Shown: piece by piece, positions 1-6,856 of the stretch
Layout: each line of letters opens with the position of its first letter
Numbering within the stretch: the first letter of the stretch is position 1
Origin: Nesterenkonia sedimenti
Lineage (GTDB): Bacteria > Actinomycetota > Actinomycetes > Actinomycetales > Micrococcaceae
Assembly (NCBI RefSeq): GCF_012641515.1
Contig: NZ_JABAHY010000001.1
Coordinates: 62,001-126,000, forward strand
DNA length: 64,000 nt
Direction: 5' to 3'
Made by a program: the position numbers and the translations under genes
Notes under the pieces: model-generated
The model's database searches: none
Told to the model about the DNA's origin: nothing
The model's input: the letters and a program-made list of their open reading frames with translations, nothing else

Positions 1-399
1 ATGGCCTACGACCTCGACCGGCAGGACTGGCGAACCTTCAGGCTGGACCGTATGCAACACGTCGCGGCCACTACCTTCCGGTTCCGCCCCCGAGACCATC
101 CGGACCCCCTGGATTATGTGCAGGAATCAGTGACCGCCTCGGCCTACCAGCATCTGACCCGGGTTCGGCTTCACCTTTCAGCCGAGGAAGCCCGTCGCAG
201 AATCCCGCCCCAGATCGCCAAGATCGAAGAGGACCCTGCCCCGGGCCGGTGTCTGTTCATCGCAGGGGCTGACAATATGGAATGGATGGCGCTCTACCTG
301 GCGGGTCTCGGCCTGGAGATGGAAATCCTGGAGCCGGAGGGCTTACGCGAAGTCGCCATGAACCTCGCCGAGACTCTGAGGTCAATGGCGGGTGGATAA
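1..399 (+). CDS. WYL-domain transcriptional regulator, C-terminal part
   Basis: This is the C-terminal 132 residues of a WYL-domain regulator of the YafY/PafC kind. The opening residues AYDLDRQDWRTFRLDRM match the ligand-binding WYL core, where a Trp-Tyr-Leu strand is followed by A-x-D, W-R-x-F and R-x-D-R, and the remainder resembles the WYL C-terminal extension. In this family an N-terminal HTH domain precedes WYL, so the gene almost certainly begins before the window and the ATG at base 1 is an internal Met. It ends at TAA 397. The ligand and targets cannot be read from the fragment. Confidence 0.8.
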   Translation: MAYDLDRQDWRTFRLDRMQHVAATTFRFRPRDHPDPLDYVQESVTASAYQHLTRVRLHLSAEEARRRIPPQIAKIEEDPAPGRCLFIAGADNMEWMALYLAGLGLEMEILEPEGLREVAMNLAETLRSMAGG

Positions 400-439
400 T
401 CCGGGCCGCTAGGTATTCCCGCCACAGACAATAGGCTAT

Positions 440-445
440 TAGGCT
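440..445 (+). promoter_or_regulatory. -10 element of a leaderless promoter
   Basis: TAGGCT lies 7 nt before the GTG at 453 and there is no Shine-Dalgarno sequence. This is the geometry of actinobacterial leaderless mRNAs and supports GTG 453 as the start. Confidence 0.55.
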
Positions 446-452
446 CTGAGCT

Positions 453-1019
453 GTGACAACATCTCTGTCGTCCAAGCCCATGAACAACAACCTCCCCTGG
501 AGCTGGGGTGAGGCTGTGGTTTCCGGGAAAGAAATCCCGGGACCGCATCCCGAAATAATGCGTGCGGCCACCCGCGCAGTAGGCGTCCGGGCCTCGCCGG
601 GGCGGATATATCTATGGCTCTGCCAGCTGCGGCGAGCACCCTACAGCTATGACTGGATTGATAATTTTGGCCGCCGAAGCCCCCGACAGGCAGATCCTGA
701 ACTGTGCCACCTCGAGCGTGGCCAGTCAGTGATGACGATTTTCACCCTGACCGACTTCGAACCGGATGCTTCCATCACCCTGCGAATGAAACCAGGCTGG
801 CCACGAAACGCTTTCGGCGACCTCAGTCTGCAATACCGGGCAGAACGGATCGATGACGAGTTCTCCCGGCTCAGTGTGGTCCTGTGGATGCCTCCGATAG
901 GGAAAGTCTTGGCCAAGCAGCGTCGCTATCTGCTGGCCTGGGGTGATCTCATGATGATGCGCAAGCAGCTGTTGGTGCTTCGCAACCTGGCAGAGAACGA
1001 CGACGCCTCAGGGAGATAG
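453..1019 (+). CDS. SRPBCC-fold uncharacterised protein
   Basis: A 188-residue soluble protein. It has the segment LRRAPYSYDWIDNFGRRSPR (about residues 58-78), which I associate with an uncharacterised actinobacterial SRPBCC (polyketide cyclase-like) family that binds hydrophobic ligands in a helix-grip cavity. The middle (TIFTLTDFEP, ITLRMKP) fits the beta sheet and the C-terminus fits the long closing helix. GTG 453 is preferred because of a leaderless -10; ATG 480 is an alternative. Ligand and function are unknown, and the neighbouring WYL regulator gives no clear clue. Confidence 0.7.
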   Translation: MTTSLSSKPMNNNLPWSWGEAVVSGKEIPGPHPEIMRAATRAVGVRASPGRIYLWLCQLRRAPYSYDWIDNFGRRSPRQADPELCHLERGQSVMTIFTLTDFEPDASITLRMKPGWPRNAFGDLSLQYRAERIDDEFSRLSVVLWMPPIGKVLAKQRRYLLAWGDLMMMRKQLLVLRNLAENDDASGR

Positions 1020-1107
1020 TACGTCAAGCCAATTAGTAGAGTGAGTGCTCCAATATGTGTAGCCTGGAGTAAGTATTAGCTTATGGTCTGGTCACAAAGG
1101 AGCACCC

Positions 1108-1797
1108 ATGTCGGATTCGAGTATCACTGTCACGCTCGATTCGAAACTTGTGCGCATCTTCACTGTGGCCGGTGCGGCAATCGGTGCTGTCTTGGCGTTC
1201 ATTGTTGGTCCCTTGGCGACGTGGATGGTCAATCAGTTTGATATGACATTCCTGCCCCTGCAGCTGTTGGACCGAATTCCCATGATGTGGTCAGTTCCTC
1301 TGCTGACACTGTTGGGAGCTCTAGGCGGGTGGATTATCTTCATGGTCTGGGACGAGGGCGTGGGACGCGTCATGGTGGATCCAGAGAAAATCCGTATCGA
1401 CAATAAGAGCGGCTCAGCCGAATACTCACGCGATGAGATTTCCCAGATCTTTTTAGATAAGGACGAGCTGGTGCTGGTCGATAAGGAAGCCCGAGAACTG
1501 TCCCGCACGAGTTCCGACAGTTGGTTTCTGGTGGGGAAGCTGGCCGATGCCTTTGGCGCCTTCGACTATCCCTGGGCCGGGGGAGAAGACCCACGCGAGG
1601 CGGAGTTCGCCGATTGGGTGGATCGCAGCCCGGAGCTTGAGGAGAACATCCACGCACTTCTGAGGGCTCGTCGTCGTGCTTTGACCGATGAAAAGGCCGG
1701 GGAGGCCGAATCCCTGCGGGAGGAACTGGCGGCTCAGGGCATTGTCGTCCGGGATCGTGACGAGAAGCAGCAATATCGGCGCCTGCCAGCCCTCTAG
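1108..1797 (+). CDS. YqeB-family membrane protein
   Basis: A 229-residue protein with two N-terminal transmembrane segments (about residues 15-40 and 60-82) and a soluble tail. The tail carries the YqeB-type pattern: an acidic region DKDELVLVDKEARE, then YPWAGGEDPREAEFADWV, then a charged helix LLRARRRAL, then LAAQGIVVRDRDEKQQYRR. The family is known from Bacillus YqeB and actinobacterial homologues but has no assigned biochemical role. A good ribosome site (AAAGGAG) precedes ATG 1108. Its last four bases overlap the 3' end of the convergent sigma-factor gene. Confidence 0.7.
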   Translation: MSDSSITVTLDSKLVRIFTVAGAAIGAVLAFIVGPLATWMVNQFDMTFLPLQLLDRIPMMWSVPLLTLLGALGGWIIFMVWDEGVGRVMVDPEKIRIDNKSGSAEYSRDEISQIFLDKDELVLVDKEARELSRTSSDSWFLVGKLADAFGAFDYPWAGGEDPREAEFADWVDRSPELEENIHALLRARRRALTDEKAGEAESLREELAAQGIVVRDRDEKQQYRRLPAL

Positions 1798-2939
1798 TGG
1801 CAGTCTTGAGCGCTGAGGCGGGCTGCCTGCCGGATCAGATGATGGCGCTCAGGCAGACTGGTTGCCTCTTGGGCAGCCTGTGAATACAGATCAGCGGCGA
1901 TAGTGGGTTCACCATTGAGCTCATGCAGATAGGCCGCTGCTGCAGTATGTCTGGGCAGTGAGGGATCCAGGCTGCTCAGTTCAGCTAACCCCGAGGTCGG
2001 ATCCTGTGCATGGCCCAGTGCGATGGCGCGGTTGAGTCTGGCCAGGGGGTTCTCCGTCAGGCTGACCAGTTCGTCATACCAGTGCAGAATCTGTTGCCAG
2101 TCGGTCTCCTGGGTTGACTGAGCATCAGCATGAAGTGCAGCGATTGCGGCCTGTGCCTGAAACTCTCCGAGCCGATCTCGAGCCAGGGCACGTTGCAGCA
2201 CCTCAACCCCCAGAGCTATCTGGTGGTGCTTCCAGCGGCCCCGGTCCTGCTCAGCCAAGGGGATCAACCGGCCATCACTGTCTGTGCGGGCCGGCCGGCG
2301 GGCATCGGTCAGCAGCATCAGAGCAAGAAGTCCCAGAACCTCGGGGTGACTGTTGCGGTGGGCTAGTTGCTCAGTCAGTCGGATCGCCTCGGTGGCCAGA
2401 TCCACCTCACCGGAGTACCCCTCGTTGAAGATGAGATAGAAGACCCGAAGGACAGTGCTGAGATCCCCGGGTGAGGTCAACCGGAGGCCACTGATCCTCT
2501 GCTTGGCCCTGCTGATCCGCTGGCCCATCGTAGAGGCGGGGACCATATAGGCCTCGGCGATCTGTTCTGTGGTCAGACCACCCACCGCCCGGAGGGTGAG
2601 CGCCACGGCTGAGGACTGTGTCAAGGATGGATGTGCGCAGAGGAAATACAGCTTCAGAGAGTCGTCAGTCTCGGAGATTGGCATAGGCGGAGGCTGGGTC
2701 CAAGCGGATGCCTCGCGGCGTCGTCGTGCCTGTTCTGACCGGGATGCGTCCAGGAAACGATGCCAGGCGGTACGGATCAGCCAGGCTTTGGGGTCTCGAG
2801 GTGGAGTATCTGGCCAGGTGTCCAATGCCTGAACTAGGGCCTCCTGGACGGCATCCTCGGCCGAGGCGAAGTCAGCACCTCGGCCGATCAGAGCACTGAG
2901 CGTCTCTGGAATGAGACTGCGCAGTCGGCGGTCATCCAT
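1794..2939 (-). CDS. ECF42-type RNA polymerase sigma factor with large C-terminal domain
   Basis: A 381-residue ECF sigma factor. Region 2 is at about residues 20-75 (AEDAVQEALVQALDTWP, PKAWLIRTAWHRFLD). Region 4 is at about 115-155 (ALTLRAVGGLTTEQIAEAY, STMGQRISRAKQRI). A 200-residue C-terminal extension (DUF6596-like) carries the group signature DGRLIPLAEQDRGRW and helical repeats. In the ECF42 group this extension replaces an anti-sigma factor in control, and the gene is usually next to a DGPF/YCII gene, as here (4-nt gap to the upstream DGPF gene, same strand). It probably reads TGTCGA-N17-CG(A/T)C promoters, one of which precedes this operon, so positive autoregulation is likely. Confidence 0.9.
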   Translation of the reverse strand: MDDRRLRSLIPETLSALIGRGADFASAEDAVQEALVQALDTWPDTPPRDPKAWLIRTAWHRFLDASRSEQARRRREASAWTQPPPMPISETDDSLKLYFLCAHPSLTQSSAVALTLRAVGGLTTEQIAEAYMVPASTMGQRISRAKQRISGLRLTSPGDLSTVLRVFYLIFNEGYSGEVDLATEAIRLTEQLAHRNSHPEVLGLLALMLLTDARRPARTDSDGRLIPLAEQDRGRWKHHQIALGVEVLQRALARDRLGEFQAQAAIAALHADAQSTQETDWQQILHWYDELVSLTENPLARLNRAIALGHAQDPTSGLAELSSLDPSLPRHTAAAAYLHELNGEPTIAADLYSQAAQEATSLPERHHLIRQAARLSAQDCH

Positions 2940-2942
2940 GGG

Positions 2943-3386
2943 TCACTGTGCTGATGACCCCGTCTGAAGGGCCTCATGGATAGCCTCAACGGTTTCTGCC
3001 TTCTGATTCAGAAACGGCCGGAGCTCCAGCCATTCATGGATAGGCTGACCGTCCGCCCCTGGGGCCGCGGAGAGCTCTCCGGCCAGCTCCACCGCGCGCT
3101 GATGGTCCTGCACATCAATAATCATGAACCCCGCAACGAGGTCCTTGGTCTCTGGGAAGGGGCCATCAGTAATCGGAGGTTTACCCTGTCCGCTGTGGCT
3201 GACCCATTCGCCCTGTGGGGACAGGGCCTGGGAGTCGACGAACTCCCCAGTCTCGCGCAGGCGATCTGCGAAGTCGTTCATGTACTTCACATGCGCATCC
3301 ACCTCCTCAGGTGTCCACTGGTCCATCGGAACGTTGTTCCTTGGATCGGGGGCGCCGCGGTAGTGCTTGAGCATGATGTATTTCAT
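2943..3386 (-). CDS. DGPF/YCII-related protein, partner of ECF42
   Basis: A 147-residue YCII-related protein. It begins MKYIMLKHYRG and has the diagnostic DGPFPETKDLVAGF strand at about residues 73-88, followed by the IIDVQDHQRAVELAGEL helix and a glutamate-rich strand. It forms an operon with the ECF42 sigma gene (2939) four bases downstream. DGPF proteins are the conserved genomic companions of ECF42 sigma factors, and their biochemical role is unknown. An ECF42-type promoter lies about 55 nt upstream on the same strand. A good ribosome site (AGGAGAA) precedes the ATG. Confidence 0.88.
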   Translation of the reverse strand: MKYIMLKHYRGAPDPRNNVPMDQWTPEEVDAHVKYMNDFADRLRETGEFVDSQALSPQGEWVSHSGQGKPPITDGPFPETKDLVAGFMIIDVQDHQRAVELAGELSAAPGADGQPIHEWLELRPFLNQKAETVEAIHEALQTGSSAQ

Positions 3387-3438
3387 GGTCGGTTCTCCTT
3401 TGTCCTGACCCAGCCGGTGTGGCTGTGTCTATCCCTGG

Positions 3439-3465
3439 GACGGAGCCGCCGGGGAGATTTCGACA
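3439..3465 (-). promoter_or_regulatory. ECF42-type promoter TGTCGA-N17-CGTC
   Basis: On the minus strand TGTCGA (3465-3460) is followed by exactly 17 nt and CGTC (3442-3439). This matches the ECF42 consensus as I recall it (TGTCGA -35, CGA/TC -10). It faces the DGPF-sigma operon, and the same layout occurs at 13579-13605. Confidence 0.75.
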
Positions 3466-3519
3466 TGTGTTCTTGAATCTAATGGCCGAACCCCTCTGGG
3501 GGAAGGTGTTCCCATAATG

Positions 3520-3536
3520 ATCTATCACTGATAGAT
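3520..3536. promoter_or_regulatory. tetO-like palindromic operator (site 1)
   Basis: A perfect 17-bp palindrome ATCTATCACTGATAGAT. Its 13-bp core CTATCACTGATAG is the core of the classical tet operator O2 read on the other strand. It lies 25-41 bases before the GTG of the DUF4267-TetR operon, so it is the probable autoregulatory operator of the TetR gene at 3935. Confidence 0.8.
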
Positions 3537-3539
3537 TTT

Positions 3540-3552
3540 CTGTCATCGATAG
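3540..3552. promoter_or_regulatory. Degenerate second tetO-like half-palindrome
   Basis: CTGTCATCGATAG matches the site-1 core at 10 of 13 positions (substitutions at core positions 3, 7 and 8). Its centre is 18 bp from the centre of site 1, and it overlaps the start of the ribosome site AGGAGG (3551-3556). It may be a weak second operator. Confidence 0.45.
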
Positions 3553-3560
3553 GAGGATGG

Positions 3561-3938
3561 GTGGAAACAGCGGGACTCATCATTGCGGCAGCCGCAGGGG
3601 CGGCCATATTCATTGTGGGGCTGTTCTATCTGTTCGCCCCTCAGGCCATGGCTGCCAGCTTCGGGCTGCGGGAACTGCCCCAGGCAGCTGCCGGACAGTG
3701 GCTGAGGGTCAAGGGTGTCCGTGATGCGGTGACCGGTGTGGTGGCCGCGGTCTTGTTGATCACCGCGGAGCCCGTCGTCGTCGCCTGGTGTGTACTGGCC
3801 TTCACGCTGATACCCCTTGGCGATGCCAGCCTGGTGCTCGGCAGTCGGGGCAGTAAGGCAGCAGCATGGGGTATCCACGGAGGCACCGCTGCGCTGATGC
3901 TGCTCAGTGCTGGGCTGATTTTGGGTGGCGCGTCATGA
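3561..3938 (+). CDS. DUF4267 small membrane protein
   Basis: A 125-residue membrane protein with four predicted transmembrane segments (about residues 5-27, 57-77, 80-92 and 102-123). The layout FYLFAPQAMAASFGL ... RVKGVRDAVTGVVAAVLL is typical of DUF4267. It starts at GTG 3561 behind AGGAGG. Its stop overlaps the ATG of the next gene (ATGA), so it is co-translated with the TetR regulator. Function is unknown. The tetO-like operators upstream suggest it is the regulated target of that TetR. It lacks the 10-14 helices of a TetA-type drug pump. Confidence 0.7.
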   Translation: METAGLIIAAAAGAAIFIVGLFYLFAPQAMAASFGLRELPQAAAGQWLRVKGVRDAVTGVVAAVLLITAEPVVVAWCVLAFTLIPLGDASLVLGSRGSKAAAWGIHGGTAALMLLSAGLILGGAS

Positions 3939-4507
3939 CTACACCGCGGGAACGCAGATATCGCATCCGCGAACAGCAGATCATCGATCACGCTCGCCGG
4001 ATCGCCGAGGCCGAGGGGTGGTCGGCGGTGAGTACGCGACGGTTGGCCCAGGAGATCGACCACAGTCAGCCAGTGATCTATCAGCACTTCCGGAACCGGG
4101 AGCATGTGGTGGCCGCGGTGGTCAGGCAGGGGTTTGCGGAACTGACTGAACTCATCCGCGAGCACGCACAGCAAGCAGATGCACCCCTTGAATCGCTGTG
4201 CTGGAGCTATCTCAACTTCAGCTGGCAGAACCCCGCCCTTTATGAGGCGATGTTCACCAGGCCAACTGCTCTTGAATTCGCCGCGGAGAACACTCCGGCC
4301 GAGCTGCGGGATTCCTTCGAGGCGCTGGTGGAAGTCATTGGGAATGAGGCCGGGATGAAAACCTACGACGACGCCGCGGCGCTCACTGAGTTCTTCTGGG
4401 CCGCCTGTCACGGCTTGGCCAGTCTGCACTTAGCGGGTCGTATTCCAGCAAGGCAGGATCAGGTTGCTCGTCTGTGCGGAATGATCCGTATCTACAGCTC
4501 GGAATAG
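3935..4507 (+). CDS. TetR-family repressor with Tn10-TetR-like reading head
   Basis: A 190-residue TetR regulator. The helix-turn-helix (residues 32-55) aligns without gaps to TetR(B) and keeps the residues equivalent to T27, R28, Q38, P39, Y42 and H44 (here T34, R35, Q45, P46, Y49, H51), which contact tetO in TetR. The C-terminal effector domain (residues 60-190, ending WAACHGLASLHLAGRI) is of the common TetR_C/WHG type, not that of TetR(B). ATG 3935 overlaps the stop of the DUF4267 gene; a longer reading from 3866 lacks support. The operators at 3520-3552 fit this reading head. The ligand is unknown. Confidence 0.88.
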   Translation: MTTPRERRYRIREQQIIDHARRIAEAEGWSAVSTRRLAQEIDHSQPVIYQHFRNREHVVAAVVRQGFAELTELIREHAQQADAPLESLCWSYLNFSWQNPALYEAMFTRPTALEFAAENTPAELRDSFEALVEVIGNEAGMKTYDDAAALTEFFWAACHGLASLHLAGRIPARQDQVARLCGMIRIYSSE

Positions 4508-4839
4508 AAGCTGAGAGCATTGCCGTCTGGGTCGAGGAAGTCGAAGTAGTTCACCGCACCGGGTGCATGTTCCAGTGGTCCGACATCAATGCCCAGATTG
4601 ATTAGACGCTGATGCTCAGCGGCGGCGTCCTCCACGCCGAAACGAGTGATGACCTCAGCTCCTGAGCGCTTAGTGGGCTCCTCTCCCAACTGGAGCCATA
4701 AGGGTCCCATCTGAAACTCCACGACACCCCCAGCGGGTTGGAGGTCGGGGCCTGTGAGCTCGAAAACCCGCCGGTACCAGTCAACGGCACGCGCGATGTC
4801 ACTGACCGGGAGCCCAACGGTCACGCTCTTCACATCCAT
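4492..4839 (-). CDS. VOC (glyoxalase-like) family protein
   Basis: A 115-residue protein with one vicinal-oxygen-chelate fold. It begins VTVGLPVSDIARAVDWYRRVF and ends in the hallmark YFDFLDPDGNALSFYSEL strand with the final metal-ligand Glu/Asp position. Members include glyoxalase I, fosfomycin/bleomycin resistance proteins and dioxygenases; substrate cannot be assigned. The gene converges on the TetR gene with a 16-bp overlap of coding ends. The next VOC gene (4849-5244) lies 9 bp upstream on the same strand, so the two may be one transcript. Confidence 0.8.
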   Translation of the reverse strand: MDVKSVTVGLPVSDIARAVDWYRRVFELTGPDLQPAGGVVEFQMGPLWLQLGEEPTKRSGAEVITRFGVEDAAAEHQRLINLGIDVGPLEHAPGAVNYFDFLDPDGNALSFYSEL

Positions 4840-4848
4840 GGGTTCACA

Positions 4849-5244
4849 TTATCCATCCATCTCTGCAGGGGAGCGGACAACGCAGAACTCATTGCCTTCG
4901 GGGTCGGCGAAGGTTACCCAGCCGCTGCCGGGGCCGTGCTTGCCCCGCAGATCCGCGACCACTGTCGCCCCGAGCTCGTGAAGTCGCGCAATCTCGGCGT
5001 CACGGTTTCCCTCGCGGGAGGCCAGATCGAGGTGAATGCGGTTCTTCTCCGACTTCTTCCCATGATCCCCCTCGATGAAGAGCAGGCGATGTCCGGTCTC
5101 CGGGTCGTGGATCAAGCATTGGGGGTGCCCAGGAAGATTCGGATCGCCGGGCATATCCGCGTAGTCGAGCACTTTCTTCCACCATTCCGAAAGCTCATAA
5201 GCATTGTGAGAATCGATCGTGGTGTGTGACACGTAGCTGGCCAT
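4849..5244 (-). CDS. VOC-family protein
   Basis: A 131-residue VOC protein with the actinobacterial opening MASYVSHTTIDSHNAYELSEWW and a closing WVTFADPEGNEFCVVRS strand. ATG 5244 is chosen because homologues start here; an ATG three codons earlier (5253) is possible, and longer readings to 5424 run into antitoxin-like sequence of another frame. It is probably transcribed with the VOC gene downstream at 4492. A decayed copy of its N-terminal half lies at 6039-6185. The substrate is unknown. Confidence 0.8.
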   Translation of the reverse strand: MASYVSHTTIDSHNAYELSEWWKKVLDYADMPGDPNLPGHPQCLIHDPETGHRLLFIEGDHGKKSEKNRIHLDLASREGNRDAEIARLHELGATVVADLRGKHGPGSGWVTFADPEGNEFCVVRSPAEMDG

Positions 5245-5282
5245 GACGCCCATCCAACCACATAAGGCCCAGGTGCCTCCGA

Positions 5283-5375
5283 AGCGATGAGTTCTACGGC
5301 CCGGGGGACAATGTAGCGCCGCTGCCCGACTCACTTGCCGGGGCTGAAGAACTTTCTGGCGAACTGGACCGGTGA
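5283..5375 (+). pseudogene. Antitoxin-like 3' remnant before mazF
   Basis: The frame from about 5283 to TGA 5373 reads a short acidic peptide with EFYGPGDN and LPDSLAGAEELSGELDR. This resembles the toxin-binding tail of an antitoxin, and its stop lies 24 nt before the MazF-like frame. No ATG, GTG or TTG opens this frame upstream, and the divergent VOC gene starts only about 40 bp away. It looks like the surviving 3' end of an antitoxin gene. The reading is from composition and position only. Confidence 0.35.
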
Positions 5376-5396
5376 GCCTCAGAGTTTCGCGGTGAT

Positions 5397-5705
5397 GTGT
5401 GGGACGAGCAGTTCCCCGGTCCAACCGGCTATCGTCCCGCGATCATTCTCACCCCGAATCGTCTGGTTCCAAAGTTAGCCCACATCACCGTCGTTGAAGT
5501 GACTAGCACGGAGGGCCCATCCAGCACTCATATCCAGATTAATTGCGACGCAGGACTCACCGGCCGGGATCGATCCTATGCAAACGCCACGATGATCCAC
5601 TCTCTACCTAAGGGGCGACTTCGCAAACATCGCGGGCGGCTTTCTGCTGCTGAGTTATTGCAGGTTGAGCAAGCCGTGTGCAACTACTTGGCCCTGCAGG
5701 TGTAA
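5397..5705 (+). CDS. MazF/PemK-like endoribonuclease toxin, possibly decayed
   Basis: The 102 residues follow the MazF/PemK pattern: WDEQFPGPTGYRPAIILTPN, then HITVVEVTSTEG, then SYANATMIHSLPKGRLRKHRGRLSAAEL and a C-terminal VEQAVCNYLAL helix. MazF toxins cut mRNA. Homologues normally begin R-G-D-V-W-D; here the codons for FRGD precede GTG 5397 in frame but have no start codon, so the frame has either shifted to GTG 5397 or lost its true start. With the antitoxin reduced to a fragment, the module is probably inactive or an orphan. Confidence 0.7.
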   Translation: MWDEQFPGPTGYRPAIILTPNRLVPKLAHITVVEVTSTEGPSSTHIQINCDAGLTGRDRSYANATMIHSLPKGRLRKHRGRLSAAELLQVEQAVCNYLALQV

Positions 5706-5739
5706 TCCCAGCAGGTTGCTGAGGTCCTTTTAAAGAGAC

Positions 5740-6042
5740 TTAGTCGCGCAGCGGCGAGCCGGCGACCTCGTACTGGAATCCATCCATCTGTCCGGTCAGC
5801 AGTGGCATCGCCTCGGCAATGGCCCCGCGGACGCTGGGCAGCTGCAGTGAGGCCTGATGTGCCTCGGCGGAGGTCCACAGCTCGGTGACGAAGACGGTAT
5901 CGGGCTTCTCGTCCGAGGTGCCGACCTCGTAGTGCAGGCAGCCCGCTTCTGCTAGCTGCGGATTAGAGCGGGTCAGGATGGCAACCACGGCTTCCCGTTG
6001 GCCGGGCTGAGTTTCGAGTGTCCCCACATTCGCGAAAGTCAT
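5740..6042 (-). CDS. ABM-type monooxygenase / quinol monooxygenase-like
   Basis: A 100-residue antibiotic-biosynthesis-monooxygenase (ABM) ferredoxin-fold protein: FANVGTLETQPGQREAVVAIL, then GCLHYEVGTSDEKPDTVFVTELWTSAEAHQASL, the order typical of YgiN-like quinol monooxygenases (His and Trp conserved). Such proteins work as dimers without metal or cofactor on quinols and similar aromatics. It follows the VOC remnant on the same strand with a 4-bp overlap. The substrate is unknown. Confidence 0.8.
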   Translation of the reverse strand: MTFANVGTLETQPGQREAVVAILTRSNPQLAEAGCLHYEVGTSDEKPDTVFVTELWTSAEAHQASLQLPSVRGAIAEAMPLLTGQMDGFQYEVAGSPLRD

Positions 6043-6185
6043 ATCCAGAATCTAGCGCCTGAAATCGCCCAGCGGAAGAGCCTTCGGCCAGCGGTTGACT
6101 GCGGTCTCAGTCCGCTATGGTGCCCGAAAAGATTCAGATCGCCGGACATATCCGTGTAGCCGAGCGCGTGCTCAGTCGAGGTCAT
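6039..6185 (-). pseudogene. Decayed N-terminal fragment of a VOC gene
   Basis: The 48 residues (GYTDMSGDLNLFGH ... GRRLFRWAISG) align to residues of the intact VOC protein at 4849-5244 (DYADMPGDPNLPGH ... GHRLLFIEGDHG) but lack the N-terminal strand and the entire C-terminal half. The frame ends at a stop overlapping the ABM gene start. It is best read as a truncated, drifted paralogue and not as a working gene. Confidence 0.55.
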
Positions 6186-6204
6186 GCATCCGTCTCTCCG
6201 TGAT

Positions 6205-6801
6205 TTACACAAGGTGATGATCAAGCGCGTTGACCAGGGCTTGGGCGGTTTCATTCACCGCATTGAGTGGCTGATCCGCATAGGCAGCAAGAAAAGCCTC
6301 GTGAAGAGCCCCTCCTGTCAGAAGTGTTGCTGCGGCATCCAATACCGAACCATCAGCGTGAATTCGGCCCAGGCGGGCCTCAGCTTCAAGGTAATTCTTC
6401 ACCACGTCCTTGGGGGCCCAGGGGCCTGCGCCGCGCTGTTGCATTCCCTCGCGGTGGCTGACAAGGAGATCGCGGCTGCCGAAGATCGAAGCAGCCATGG
6501 GGAAATTCTCCCGATAGAACTCCATCAGCTGAACCGTCAGCTGAACTAAGTTTTCCTTCACTGAACCGGTTCCAGCATGCTCGGGGGTAAATGTCAGGCC
6601 CGCCGAACGCTCACCGAGGACTGAGAGGAAGATGTCCTTCTTATCCGGAAAGTGTTTGTACAGCAGAGCCTCTGAGCAATCTGCCTGGTGGGCAATCTGC
6701 TTGGTGGTGGCATGGGCGAGGCCATCTCGGCGCATCACCTCAGCAGCCGCGTCGAGAATACGCTCTCGTGCTGGTGGTCTGGGGGTCTTCTCAGCTGCCA
6801 T
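6205..6801 (-). CDS. TetR-family regulator
   Basis: A 198-residue TetR/AcrR regulator. The HTH (ARERILDAAAEVMRRDGLAHATTKQIAHQADCSEALLYKHFPDKKDIFLSVL) occupies residues 9-60 and is followed by an all-helical ligand domain. ATG 6801 is preferred over the longer reading from 6840, which would place the inverted repeat at 6819-6838 inside the coding region. The gene is divergent from the membrane-protein gene at 6857; the shared 55-bp gap contains the repeat and suggests control of both. The ligand is unknown. Confidence 0.85.
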   Translation of the reverse strand: MAAEKTPRPPARERILDAAAEVMRRDGLAHATTKQIAHQADCSEALLYKHFPDKKDIFLSVLGERSAGLTFTPEHAGTGSVKENLVQLTVQLMEFYRENFPMAASIFGSRDLLVSHREGMQQRGAGPWAPKDVVKNYLEAEARLGRIHADGSVLDAAATLLTGGALHEAFLAAYADQPLNAVNETAQALVNALDHHLV

Positions 6802-6818
6802 CCCTTCCGAGTATAGTG

Positions 6819-6838
6819 GGGTGAGTAAACGCTCACCC
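6819..6838. promoter_or_regulatory. TetR-type operator GGGTGAG-N6-CTCACCC
   Basis: A perfect 7-bp inverted repeat with a 6-bp spacer (TAAACG) between the divergent TetR gene (start 6801) and the gene at 6857. Size, symmetry and place fit a TetR dimer site. Confidence 0.65.
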
Positions 6839-6856
6839 ACCCTTTAAGGGGTACGG

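Noticed and set aside
3866-3934. Longer TetR start at 3866
   Set aside because: The extra 23 residues lie inside the DUF4267 gene and do not resemble TetR N-termini; ATG 3935 has the usual overlap.
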